64,000 bases of DNA from NCEH01 sp002257205. Lineage in GTDB: Bacteria > Pseudomonadota > Alphaproteobacteria > Rhizobiales > Xanthobacteraceae. The stretch is from NCBI RefSeq assembly GCF_043195105.1, contig NZ_JBAFWO010000008.1; one strand, 5' to 3'. The position numbers and the translations under genes were made by a program. Positions 32,261 through 40,759 of the stretch are shown here, piece after piece (position 1 is the stretch's first letter; each line of letters begins with the position of its first letter). The notes beneath the pieces were generated by a model. That model made no database searches. It was not told where the DNA came from and saw only the letters and a list, made by a program, of their open reading frames with translations.

Positions 32261-33229
32261 CTATTTGCAGGTGTAGCTGACGCCCATGGCGTCGTCGATC
32301 TGCCGCACCACCGCCCAGTTCTCCTTGAAGGTGATGGGGATGAATTTCTCCTGCGGCGGCTCGGCCGACTTGAACTCCTTCTGCAGGGCGGTGCCCTCCC
32401 AGTTGAAGGTGAAGAAGGCCTCTTTCACCTTCGCCGCCAGCTCCGGCTTCAAATTGTAGACGTAGCCGTAGCCGGTGGTGGGGAAGCTCTGGGACTTGTA
32501 GATGGAGACCACCTGATCCGCCTTGATGACGTCGCGCGCGATCATCCGCTTCATCACCGAATTGGCCACCGCCGCCGCCGGGTAGTCCTTGTTGGCGACG
32601 CCGATGATGGAATTGTCGTGCTTGCCGGAGAACACGGGCTCGTAATCCTTGCCCGGCTCCAGCTTGAATTCCGTGCGCAGCAGAGCGGAGGGCGCCTTGT
32701 AGCCCGAGTTCGAGGTCTCGGAGGTGAAGGCCATCTTCTTGCCCTTGATGTCTTCGACCTTGGTGATGCCGGAGCCGGGATAGGTGATGATCTCCATCTC
32801 ATAGCCGTAGGCGCCATCCTTCGCCGCCATCATGGCGAAGGGCACGAAGCCGGCACAGGCCACCGCGATGGGGTTGGAGCCGGTATTGAAACCGGCCACG
32901 TGCAGGCGCCCGGCGCGCATGGCTTCCAGCTGCGCGGCGTTGGACTGCACGGGGAAGAACTGCACCTTCTTGCCCGTCACCTTGGCGAGATGATCAAGGA
33001 ATTCCTGCCACACCTTAGCGTAGACGGCGGGGTCCTCCACCGGGGTATAGGCGAAGATGAGGGTGTCGGGGTCCAGCTGCTTCGCCGGGTCGGACGGCGC
33101 ATCCGCCACCATGTCGCCGTTGGCGTCGGTAAAGCGCGGGTCGAGCTTGAACTCGGCATGGGCAAGAGTGGGGGCCAGCATGGTCGCCGCGAGCATGGCG
33201 GCACAGGTCATGGAGCGCAGGAGCGACAT
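32261..33229 (-). CDS. phnD: PhnD-type periplasmic phosphonate/phosphite-binding protein
   Basis: Periplasmic receptor of 322 residues with a cleavable signal peptide (cut near LAHAE). The PhnD fold is seen in YTPVEDPAVYAKVWQEFL, FFPVQSNAAQLEAM and the oxyanion-binding stretch MAFTSETSNSGYKAPSALL. Comparable proteins bind phosphonates, phosphite or, in arsenic islands, possibly other oxyanions. GGAG lies 10 bases before the ATG. It is 71 bp after arsJ and shares the operon with arsenic genes. Confidence 0.9.
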   Translation of the reverse strand: MSLLRSMTCAAMLAATMLAPTLAHAEFKLDPRFTDANGDMVADAPSDPAKQLDPDTLIFAYTPVEDPAVYAKVWQEFLDHLAKVTGKKVQFFPVQSNAAQLEAMRAGRLHVAGFNTGSNPIAVACAGFVPFAMMAAKDGAYGYEMEIITYPGSGITKVEDIKGKKMAFTSETSNSGYKAPSALLRTEFKLEPGKDYEPVFSGKHDNSIIGVANKDYPAAAVANSVMKRMIARDVIKADQVVSIYKSQSFPTTGYGYVYNLKPELAAKVKEAFFTFNWEGTALQKEFKSAEPPQEKFIPITFKENWAVVRQIDDAMGVSYTCK

Positions 33230-33300
33230 GGCTTCATCTCCGATTGGATTGCAGATTCAATACGACTGTCGTGTGACGTGCCGACTACGATGCAGCGGGA

Positions 33301-34578
33301 TCAGCCGCCCGTCGGGGCGCGGCGCGGGTTTGTATTCTCAGCGGGATTGGCATGGGTGGGCAGCAGCAAGGTCGTGAATAAGCAGACGGCGAGCATCAGG
33401 GCCGATCCACCCAGGCAGGCGAAGATTCCGCCAATCTGGTAGAGCAGGCCGGAAAGTAACGTGCCGATGAACCGTCCGGCGGCATTGGCCGCATAGTAAA
33501 AGCCGACGTCCTCGGCGGCCTTCTCCGATCCGGCATAGGCCAGGATCAGGTAGGAGTGCAGGGAGGAGTTCACGGCGAACGCGATGCCGAAAATCGACAG
33601 GCCGGCCACCAGCACGACGTCCGCATGGGGTGGTGCGAAGGCAAGCCAGCCCGCCATGGCGATTGGAACCAGGGTAAGGGCAAGCGCCCACCATCGCGCT
33701 GCGGGGACCTCCCGGGAGAGGCCGTCCGCGCTGCGGGTCACAACGGCGGGTGCGGCCGCTTGGACGAAGCCGTAGCCGATGGTCCACAGGGCCAGGAAGC
33801 CGCCGACCATGATGAAGGTCCAGCCAGAGCCATAGAGGAAGACCGGCACGCCAACGACGAACCAGACGTCGCGTGCGCCAAACAGGGCCACGCGGGCCAG
33901 GGCGAGCAGGTTGACACCCCGATTCTTGGCAAAGAGCTCCTTCATGCTCTTACTCGATTTCGTCTTTCCGAGCATGGGCGGCAACGACAGGACGACCCCG
34001 ACCAGGACCAGGGCGAGCACGCCCGCCATCAGCCACAGGGCAGGACGGAAGCCGATCAGTTCCAGGAGCGCGCCGCCGAGCAGGAAGCCGAACCCCTTCA
34101 TCGCGTTCTTCGATCCGGTGAACCACGCCACCCAGCGGAACAGGCGGCTGTTCGCATTGCCGCCCTTCGCATCGGCCTCGGTGACCTTGATGGCGGACTT
34201 GGACGCGGTCTTGGTCAGGTCCTTGGCGACGCCGCAGATGCCCTGAGCGGCGACCACCCAGGGGACCAGAAGCGCGGTCTCCCAGGACGGGGAGACCGCC
34301 GACAGGATCAGGAAGCCGCAGATCTGCGTCGTCAGGCCGACCGTAAGCATGCGCGTGATGCCGAAGCGGCCCGCGAGCCAGCCGCCGATGAAGTTGGCGC
34401 CGATACCGGCAGCCTCGTACAGCACGAACAGGAAGGCCAGGGTGAAGGGCGAATAGCCGAGCTTGAAGAAGGTGAAGAGCACGATCATCCGGAGCGCGCC
34501 GTCGGTCAGCGTGAAGCCCCAATAGGCGGCTGTCACGATGGCATAGTTGCGGATGCCGGCGGAGGAGGGGGCTGCCAT
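33301..34578 (-). CDS. arsJ: ArsJ, organoarsenical efflux permease (MFS)
   Basis: Major-facilitator protein of 425 residues with about 12 membrane segments. ArsJ exports 1-arseno-3-phosphoglycerate made by its partner GAPDH, completing an arsenate-resistance route. The family signature is the VAKDLTKTASKSAIK loop and the NAMKGFGFLLGG stretch. The ATG at 34578 shares bases with the GAPDH stop codon (TGATG), so they are translationally coupled, as in known gapdh-arsJ pairs. Confidence 0.93.
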   Translation of the reverse strand: MAAPSSAGIRNYAIVTAAYWGFTLTDGALRMIVLFTFFKLGYSPFTLAFLFVLYEAAGIGANFIGGWLAGRFGITRMLTVGLTTQICGFLILSAVSPSWETALLVPWVVAAQGICGVAKDLTKTASKSAIKVTEADAKGGNANSRLFRWVAWFTGSKNAMKGFGFLLGGALLELIGFRPALWLMAGVLALVLVGVVLSLPPMLGKTKSSKSMKELFAKNRGVNLLALARVALFGARDVWFVVGVPVFLYGSGWTFIMVGGFLALWTIGYGFVQAAAPAVVTRSADGLSREVPAARWWALALTLVPIAMAGWLAFAPPHADVVLVAGLSIFGIAFAVNSSLHSYLILAYAGSEKAAEDVGFYYAANAAGRFIGTLLSGLLYQIGGIFACLGGSALMLAVCLFTTLLLPTHANPAENTNPRRAPTGG

Positions 34579-35618
34579 CACAGCCCCGCCTGTTCGAGAT
34601 AGCAGGCTAGGTCCACCATGCGGCAGGCATAGCCCATCTCATTGTCGTACCAAGCATAGACCTTCAGCAGGGTGCCGTCGGTCACCAGCGTCGAGGGGCC
34701 ATCCACGATCGAGGAGCGGGTGTCGCGGGCATAGTCCGCCGACACCAGGGGGCGCGGCTCGAAGCCGAGGATGCCGTTGAGCGATCCCGCGGCGGCCTCG
34801 GCGAACAAGGCGTTCACCTCCTGTGCCGTGGTCTCGCGATTGAGCTCGAACACGCAGTCGGTGAGCGAGGCGTTGAGCACCGGGGCGCGCACCGCGTGGC
34901 CGTTCAGCTTGCCCTTCAGCTCGGGATAGATGAGGGCGATGGCGGTGGCGCTGCCTGTGGTGGTGGGCTGGAGCGAGAGCATGGCCGAGCGGGCGCGGCG
35001 CAGGTCCTTGTGGGGCGCATCCACCACCACATTGGTGTTGGTGGGATCATGGATGGTGGTGATCTGGCCGTGGCGGATGCCGATCGCCTCGTGCACCACC
35101 TTCACCACCGGCGCGAGGCAGTTGGTGGTGCAGGACGCCGCCGTGACGATAGGGTGCGTCTCTCGGTCGTAGAGATGCTCATTCACCCCCACCACCACGT
35201 TGAGCACCGAGGGGTCCTTCACCGGCGCGGCGACGATGACGCGCTTGGCGCCCCGCTTCAGATGGCCTTCGAGCACCTGCGGCGTGAGGAATTTGCCGGT
35301 GGATTCCAGCACCACATCCACGCCGAGATCGCCCCAGGGAATGTCGTCCGGCTTGGCATGAGACGAGAAGGACATGACATGCTCGCCGATGCGCACGCTG
35401 CCCTCATCGTGCGAGATGGGCGCCCGCCAGCGTCCCTGCACGCTGTCGAACTCGAGCAAGTGGGCGCATGCTTCAGCGCCGCCCTTGATCTCGTTGAGAT
35501 GGACGATGTCGAGCCGGTTGTTGCCGCGCGGATCATTGTCCGGGCGATAGGCCGCTCCCAGGGCCGCGCGCAGCGACAGCCGTCCGATGCGGCCGAGGCC
35601 GTTGATCCCCACTCTCAT
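34578..35618 (-). CDS. Glyceraldehyde-3-phosphate dehydrogenase, ArsJ partner
   Basis: A 346-residue GAPDH with GINGLGRIGR at the NAD-binding start, the catalytic SCTTNC (Cys163) and WYDNEMGYACRMVDL at the C terminus. In gapdh-arsJ pairs it uses arsenate in place of phosphate to form unstable 1-arseno-3-phosphoglycerate, which ArsJ exports. I chose the ATG at 35618 (MRVGINGLG), with AAGGAA upstream. The overlap with arsJ and its place in the arsenic operon support that role over glycolysis. Confidence 0.93.
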   Translation of the reverse strand: MRVGINGLGRIGRLSLRAALGAAYRPDNDPRGNNRLDIVHLNEIKGGAEACAHLLEFDSVQGRWRAPISHDEGSVRIGEHVMSFSSHAKPDDIPWGDLGVDVVLESTGKFLTPQVLEGHLKRGAKRVIVAAPVKDPSVLNVVVGVNEHLYDRETHPIVTAASCTTNCLAPVVKVVHEAIGIRHGQITTIHDPTNTNVVVDAPHKDLRRARSAMLSLQPTTTGSATAIALIYPELKGKLNGHAVRAPVLNASLTDCVFELNRETTAQEVNALFAEAAAGSLNGILGFEPRPLVSADYARDTRSSIVDGPSTLVTDGTLLKVYAWYDNEMGYACRMVDLACYLEQAGL

Positions 35619-35670
35619 GGCAACGTCATTCCTTGCAAGCTTAAGAACGTGCGGCTGCGCCGCATTGATG

Positions 35671-36732
35671 TCAGGCCGGAGGATGGTCGGCGGCATCCTT
35701 CACCTTGATGGTGCCGGCCTCGTACCAGTCCTTGGAGCGGTTCACGATCCAGACCACCGAGAGCATCACCGGAACCTCAATGAGTACGCCCACCACCGTG
35801 GCCAGCGCCGCTCCGGACTTGAAGCCGAACAGGCTGATGGCCGCAGCGACCGCCAGCTCGAAGAAGTTCGACGCCCCGATCAGGGCCGAGGGGCCCGCCA
35901 CGCAATGGGCTTCCCCGGACATTCGGTTCAGCAGATAGGCCAGTCCCGAGTTGAAATAGACCTGGATCAGGATCGGCACCGCCAGCAGCGCGATCACCAG
36001 GGGCTGGGCGAGGATTTGTTCACCCTGGAAGGCGAACAGCAGCACCAGGGTGGCCAGCAGCGCCACCAAAGAGAGCGGCTGGAGCACGCCGAGCAGGCGG
36101 TCGAGCCCGGCCTGTCCGCCGCTCGCCAGGATGCGCCCGCGCAGAAGCTGCGCCGCGATCACCGGCACGACGATATAGAGCACCACCGAAAGGAAGAGCG
36201 TATCCCACGGCACAGTGATGGAGGAGAGCCCGAGCAGCAGTCCGACGACGGGCGCGAACGCCACGATCATGATGGCGTCGTTCAGCGCCACCTGGGACAG
36301 AGTGAAATGGGGCTCGCCCTTGATCAAGTTCGACCACACGAACACCATGGCCGTGCAGGGCGCCGCCGCCAGCAGGATCAGGCCGGCGATATAGCTGTCG
36401 ATCTGGTCGGCCGGCAGATAGGGCCGGAACAGATAGCCGATGAACAGCCAGCCGAGCAGGGCCATCGAGAACGGCTTCACCGCCCAGTTCACCAGCAGCG
36501 TCACCGAAATGCCGCGCCAGTGCCGGCCCACATGCTTCAGTGCCGCGAAGTCGATCTTCACCAGCATAGGCACGATCATCAGCCAGATGAGGAGCGCCAC
36601 CGGCAGGTTGACCTGGGCCACCTCCAGCGCCCCGATGGCCTGGAACAGCGAGGGCGCCAGCGCGCCAAGGGCGACGCCGACGATGATGCACAGGAACACC
36701 CAGAGCGTGAGATAGCGTTCAAATACGGACAC
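35671..36732 (-). CDS. acr3: Arsenite efflux permease ACR3
   Basis: Inner-membrane arsenite exporter of 353 residues with ten hydrophobic segments. The key cysteine is in LLAAAPCTAMVFVWSNL (TM4), and the conserved glutamate is in VLIEVPVMLSVVWI. The start is a GTG at 36732 (MSVFERYLTLW) with GGGAGA about 10 bases before. It exports As(III) produced by the two arsenate reductases of this operon. Confidence 0.95.
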   Translation of the reverse strand: MSVFERYLTLWVFLCIIVGVALGALAPSLFQAIGALEVAQVNLPVALLIWLMIVPMLVKIDFAALKHVGRHWRGISVTLLVNWAVKPFSMALLGWLFIGYLFRPYLPADQIDSYIAGLILLAAAPCTAMVFVWSNLIKGEPHFTLSQVALNDAIMIVAFAPVVGLLLGLSSITVPWDTLFLSVVLYIVVPVIAAQLLRGRILASGGQAGLDRLLGVLQPLSLVALLATLVLLFAFQGEQILAQPLVIALLAVPILIQVYFNSGLAYLLNRMSGEAHCVAGPSALIGASNFFELAVAAAISLFGFKSGAALATVVGVLIEVPVMLSVVWIVNRSKDWYEAGTIKVKDAADHPPA

Positions 36733-36813
36733 GGTGCAGGATCTCCCAAGACCGCAATCTGCTGCCGATGGCGGCGCCAGCGTGGGCCAGGTCTGTTGCA
36801 GGAGGACGACGGT

Positions 36814-37701
36814 TCACGCGGCCTGTCCCGAGAGCGTGAGGTCGGTCGCGCCCTCCATCCGCCCGATCTCGCCGATGCGTTCCTTGAGCGAAGCAAGGTC
36901 GAGTTGCTCAAACGGCAGGTTGACGAAGGCGGAGATGCGCCCCGCCAGCCGGCGATAGGTGGCGAGGAAGGCCGCCTTCTGCTCCGCCTCGGTTCCCTTC
37001 ACCAGGATCGGGTCGGGCAGGCCCCAATGCGCATGTAGGGGATGACCGGGAAAGGCCGGGCAGGTTTCACCGGCGGCGGCATCGCAGGTGGTGATGACGA
37101 AATCCATCTGCGGCGCGTCCGGCACGGCGAAGCCGTCCCAGCTCTTGGAGGCGAGCTCCGCCGTGTCGTAGCCGAGCGAGGCGAGCAGATCGAGGGCCAT
37201 GGGGTGCGGCTTGCGCTTCGGCCGGCTGCCGGCCGAATAGGCGCGGAAGCGGCCGCGTCCCTCGCGGTTGAGCAAGGCCTCGGCGATGAGCGAGCGCGCC
37301 GAATTGGCCGAGCAGACCAGCAGCACGTTGTAAACGCGATCGTTCGCGGCACCGGGGCGAAGCTGCGGAAAGGCGGCGGTCAGGTTGCCGCGCCGGGGCG
37401 TGACAGAAAAGCCCATTTCCGCCATCAGCTGGCTCAGCACCGGACCCGCCCCCGAAAGATTGACCGCATAGATGATGGACCGACCATCCCGCCGCGCGGT
37501 GACCAGGCCCGCGCGCTCCAGGAGCGCGAGATGGGTCGACATGGTGTTGTGCGGCACGGCCAGCAGCCGGGCGATGTCGCCCGCGGGCAGACCGTAGGGC
37601 ACATAGCGCAGCAGGAGGCGATAGGTCTCGAAGCGCGTGCCCTGGGACAGCGCATCGAAGATCCGCGTCGCGTCTTCCGCATTCAGCTTCGTCTCGTCCA
37701 T
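36814..37701 (-). CDS. ArsR repressor fused to thioredoxin-type arsenate reductase
   Basis: A 295-residue two-domain protein. Residues ~8-95 are an ArsR winged helix (LPAGDIARLLAVPHNTMSTH, LLERAGLVTARRDGRS). Residues ~122-275 are a low-molecular-weight phosphatase-like arsenate reductase with the loop CSANSAR (Cys130-Arg136) and ITTCDAAAGETCPAFPG. The N-terminal domain contains no cysteine, so the usual Cys-based arsenite sensor is missing and sensing may use the C-terminal cysteines. It follows pstS by 41 bp and precedes acr3 by 81 bp. Confidence 0.92.
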   Translation of the reverse strand: MDETKLNAEDATRIFDALSQGTRFETYRLLLRYVPYGLPAGDIARLLAVPHNTMSTHLALLERAGLVTARRDGRSIIYAVNLSGAGPVLSQLMAEMGFSVTPRRGNLTAAFPQLRPGAANDRVYNVLLVCSANSARSLIAEALLNREGRGRFRAYSAGSRPKRKPHPMALDLLASLGYDTAELASKSWDGFAVPDAPQMDFVITTCDAAAGETCPAFPGHPLHAHWGLPDPILVKGTEAEQKAAFLATYRRLAGRISAFVNLPFEQLDLASLKERIGEIGRMEGATDLTLSGQAA

Positions 37702-37742
37702 CTCGTCTCACCGTTTGAATGGGTGCAAGTGCTGCGCGCGCC

Positions 37743-38771
37743 TCAGGCACCGCCCTTGAAGGTCTTTGCCCAATAGTCCTTCACCTGCTGGACCAGAACC
37801 GGCGGCAAGGGAACATAGCCGAGCTCGGAGGCAAATTTCTCGCCATCGTCGAGAGCGAAGCGCCAGAACGCGAAGGCGGCCTGGCTGTTCGCCGGGACTT
37901 TTGGCACCTTGTACATGACCGCGAAGGTGGTCGCGGCGATGGGGTAGGCGCCTTCAGCGGGAGAGTCGTTAATGATGACGAAGAAATCCTTCGCCGCTGC
38001 CCAGTCGAAACTCAAGGCCGCAGCCTGGAACGACGCCGCGCTCGGCGCGATGAACTTGCCCGCCCGGTTCTGCACCAAGCCGTAGGCAAGCTTCGCCTGC
38101 ACCACGTAGGTGAATTCCACATAGCCGATGGAATTCTTGACTCGCTTGACCTCGGTTGACACGCCCTCGTTGCCGCGCGCGCCGGTTCCCACGGGCCATG
38201 CCACTGCGCTGCCCTCGCCCACCTGTTGCTTCCATTCCGGGCTTGCCTTGGCGAGGTAGGAGACCCAGTTGAACGTGGTCCCCGATCCATCAGAGCGATG
38301 CACCACCACGATCTTCGCATCGGGCAGCTTGAGCTCGGGATTGAGCGCCTTGATGGCGGGATCCGACCATGTCGCGACCTTGCCGAGATAGATGTCCGCC
38401 AGAAGGGCGCCGGTGAAGCGGATCTGGCCGGCATCAACGCCGTCCAGATTCACCACCGGCACGACGCCGCCGAATACGATGGGGAACTGGCCGAGGCCAC
38501 GTTTCGCCAATTCCTCGGGCTTCAGCGGCTTGTCGGACGCGCCGAAATCCACCACCCCGTCCTGGATCCGGTTGATGCCGGCGGACGAGCCCACCGACTG
38601 GTATTCGACGAGGTCACCCGTGCGTTCGCGGAACGCCTCCGCCCATTTCCAGATGATGGGATAAGCAAAGGTGGAGCCGGCGCCGCGCGCTTCCGCCGCA
38701 TGCGCGGCAGGCGCGAGGATGGAAATGGCAGCAAACGCAGCTGTGGCAGTCAAAGCGAGAATGCGGTTCAC
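37743..38771 (-). CDS. PstS-like periplasmic phosphate/oxyanion-binding protein
   Basis: A 342-residue binding protein with a signal peptide cut near AHAAE. Phosphate-binding residues are in GAGSTFAYP, SSAGINRI and VHRSDGSGTTF. The start is the GTG at 38771, which has AAGGGAGG at 6-7 bases; the GTG at 38801 is less likely. pstC, pstA and pstB are absent here, so it stands alone as the first gene of the arsenic operon. It may buffer or scavenge phosphate against arsenate, or sense oxyanions. Confidence 0.88.
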   Translation of the reverse strand: MNRILALTATAAFAAISILAPAAHAAEARGAGSTFAYPIIWKWAEAFRERTGDLVEYQSVGSSAGINRIQDGVVDFGASDKPLKPEELAKRGLGQFPIVFGGVVPVVNLDGVDAGQIRFTGALLADIYLGKVATWSDPAIKALNPELKLPDAKIVVVHRSDGSGTTFNWVSYLAKASPEWKQQVGEGSAVAWPVGTGARGNEGVSTEVKRVKNSIGYVEFTYVVQAKLAYGLVQNRAGKFIAPSAASFQAAALSFDWAAAKDFFVIINDSPAEGAYPIAATTFAVMYKVPKVPANSQAAFAFWRFALDDGEKFASELGYVPLPPVLVQQVKDYWAKTFKGGA

Positions 38772-38810
38772 GGCAGGCCTCCCTTGTGCCCTTTGCGACA
38801 CTCAGAGGGG

Positions 38811-38839
38811 ATTGTACCCCCAAATGAGTCAATATGTCG
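38811..38839 (-). promoter_or_regulatory. Putative promoter of the arsenic operon
   Basis: On the minus strand TACAAT (38811-38816) with CGACAT 17 bases upstream (38834-38839) resembles a sigma-70 promoter. The -10 box is framed by GGGG and CCCC, a small dyad that could be an operator. No clear ArsR consensus is visible. Confidence 0.45.
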
Positions 38840-38999
38840 ATAGGCGTGGACAGATGGTTATAGGCGAATCGTGTCACTGGAATGACGTTCGCCGGGCCGA
38901 TCTCGAGAGAACAGGAGCGCATGACGGAAAGGGGTGCCAGGAACGGCCAAGCTCCGAACCTTCCTGTTGGCGTGAAAAGCCATGCAGGAGAAACAGCCC

Positions 39000-39203
39000 G
39001 TGTTCAGGTAGCTGGCGCTCGCGACCGCCATCGTGTTTGCATCTGGCGTCGCCGCGTTGGCGGTCGATCTTGATGTCTGCGGTCCCGGCGGGCCATTGCC
39101 CGCGACGAAGGAGGCCGCCGCGTCCCAGGCGCGGGGCGCCGTTTCATCGCAGAAGGCGTACGCCTTCATTCATGAGTTTCAATCATGCGCCAGTCGACAT
39201 TAA
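39000..39203 (+). pseudogene. Small secreted protein gene with an amber codon at position 4
   Basis: A GTG at 39000, preceded by AGGAGA at a good distance, starts VFR, then TAG (39009-39011). After it a convincing signal peptide follows in the same frame (LALATAIVFASGVAALAV), then a short mature part with two cysteines (DLDVCGPGGPLPATK, AFIHEFQSC) ending at TAA. Without the TAG it would be a 67-residue exported protein. It is either a recent nonsense mutant or a chance frame; I do not recognise the family. Confidence 0.4.
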
Positions 39204-39311
39204 GGCGTCTGAATGTGGAAATGGGTCGCCGTATCACCATTCCAGGCGGGTCATTTGCCCGGTCGCTGTTCCGAGAGCCGGAACGCCAAGGGACCACCGA
39301 GGCGGTGATCC

Positions 39312-39349
39312 GTGTGTGCGCGTCAGTGAAGTGTGTGCGCGCCAGTGAA
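39312..39349. repeat. Tandem 19-bp direct repeat
   Basis: GTGTGTGCGCGTCAGTGAA (39312-39330) is followed immediately by GTGTGTGCGCGCCAGTGAA (39331-39349), differing at one base. It lies in the gene-poor gap at the left border of the sulfonate island. It may be a regulatory iteron or the end of a lost insertion element. Confidence 0.75.
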
Positions 39350-39435
39350 ACGCGCCGCGAATGGAGATTGGACATGGCTCCGGCATGCCTCATGCCGGCC
39401 CGGACCCGCGCAGTCGCGCCGCGCGGCGGGAGAGG

Positions 39436-39461
39436 GACGGGCGGCCCGCGAGCCGCCCGTC
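39436..39461 (-). terminator. Terminator-like hairpin after suyB
   Basis: The arms GACGGGCGGC (39436-39445) and GCCGCCCGTC (39452-39461) are perfect with a 6-base loop. They begin 9 bp past the suyB stop. No T-run follows, so termination may be Rho-assisted, or the stem may protect the mRNA end. Confidence 0.6.
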
Positions 39462-39470
39462 CTTCGTCGT

Positions 39471-40751
39471 TCAGGCGCTGCGATACAGCTTCGTCATGAC
39501 GAATTCGCGGTGGCCGAGGGATTCGGCGGCCGTGAGGCGTCCGTTGGCGGTGCGCACGATCATGTCGATCAGCGCATCGCCAGCCTGCGGGATGGTCATG
39601 TCACGGCGCAGGACGCCGGAGACGTCCACGTCGATATGCTCGCCCATGGTGCGGACGGTACGCGGATTGCCGGAGATCTTGATCACCGGCACGATGGGAT
39701 TGCCGATCACATTGCCCTGCCCGGTGGGGAAGGTGTGCACGACATATCCGGCGGCCGCCATCAGGGTCACGCATTCGGCGGCTGCCGAGGACGTGTCCAT
39801 GAAATAGAGGCCGGGACCTTTGGCGGGTGCCTCAGCGGGTTCGAGCGCATCGATATAGGTGCACTCGTGGCCGATCTTCTCCAGATTGCCAAGCGCCTTT
39901 TCCTCGATGGTGGTGAGGCCGCCGACAATATTTCCTTTGGTGGGCTGGCTGTCGGACAAGTCATCGGTCTTGTGGGCTTCGATGACGTCGTCCTGATAGG
40001 CCTTCCACATCTTAAACCACTTGTCCGCGATCTCCGGCGAAGCCGCGCGGTCCTTGCAGAGATGCTCGGCGCCGGTGATCTCGGAGGTCTCCCCGAACAC
40101 GCCATAGATGCCGTGCGGGATCAGCTTGTCATACATGTTGCCCACGGTGGGGCAGGAGGAAAGGCCCGTGGTGGTGTCGGATTCCCCGCACTTGGTGGAG
40201 ATCCAGAGATCGGTGATCGGGCATTCCTCGCGCTGCAGCTCGGTTGCCCACTGCAGGAAGCGCTTGGCCTGGTAGCTGGCCTTCGCGATGGTCGCGATGT
40301 CGCCATGGCCTTCGATGCCGAAGCCCACGACCGGCTTGCCGGTCTTGGCGATGCCTTCCACCACCCGGTTGGTCCACTGGTCCTCGATGCCGATGACGAC
40401 AACGGCGGCGACATTGGGGTTGGAGCCGATGCCGATGAGGGTGCGGAAGTGGATTTCAAGGTCTTCGCCGAACTGCAAGCGCCCGTAGGCGTGCGGCAAA
40501 GCGAGCGTCCCCTTCACGCTGTTCGCCACGGCCTCGCAGGCCGCGTTTGAAAGATCGTCGAGGGGCAGGATGACGACGTGGTTGCGCACGCCCACCCGTC
40601 CATTTTCGCGCCGCCAGCCCATGACCGTGGCATTCGCATAGTCGCTCGAAGCCCGGTCGGCCGACAGGGCCGGGGTCACCAACTGGTCGGGCGCGCTGCC
40701 GACGAACGGATTGGTGGGGCTTTCGCCGTTGATCGTGATGTTTTCGGACAT
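39471..40751 (-). CDS. suyB: 3-sulfolactate sulfo-lyase large subunit (SuyB-like, UxaA family)
   Basis: Catalytic subunit of the Fe-dependent lyase that splits (R)-3-sulfolactate into pyruvate and sulfite. The family also contains altronate and galactarate dehydratases. SuyB-like features are the start GWRRENGRVGVRNHVVILP, the stretch KCGESDTTTGLSSCPTVGN with probable metal-binding Cys, FFPTGQGN-like HTFPTGQGNVIGNP, and the ending GHREFVMTKLYRSA. The ATG at 40751 has GAGG at 7 bases; a GTG at 40763 overlaps suyA. Neighbouring hps and slc genes argue strongly for sulfonate over sugar-acid use. A 3-sulfo-2-hydroxydiacid is a possible further substrate. Confidence 0.87.
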   Translation of the reverse strand: MSENITINGESPTNPFVGSAPDQLVTPALSADRASSDYANATVMGWRRENGRVGVRNHVVILPLDDLSNAACEAVANSVKGTLALPHAYGRLQFGEDLEIHFRTLIGIGSNPNVAAVVVIGIEDQWTNRVVEGIAKTGKPVVGFGIEGHGDIATIAKASYQAKRFLQWATELQREECPITDLWISTKCGESDTTTGLSSCPTVGNMYDKLIPHGIYGVFGETSEITGAEHLCKDRAASPEIADKWFKMWKAYQDDVIEAHKTDDLSDSQPTKGNIVGGLTTIEEKALGNLEKIGHECTYIDALEPAEAPAKGPGLYFMDTSSAAAECVTLMAAAGYVVHTFPTGQGNVIGNPIVPVIKISGNPRTVRTMGEHIDVDVSGVLRRDMTIPQAGDALIDMIVRTANGRLTAAESLGHREFVMTKLYRSA

Positions 40752-40759
40752 GTTCGGCC

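Noticed and set aside
29746..33229. Phosphonate C-P lyase operon
   Set aside because: Only transporter genes are present; no phnG-M genes are found, and flanking genes are all for arsenic.
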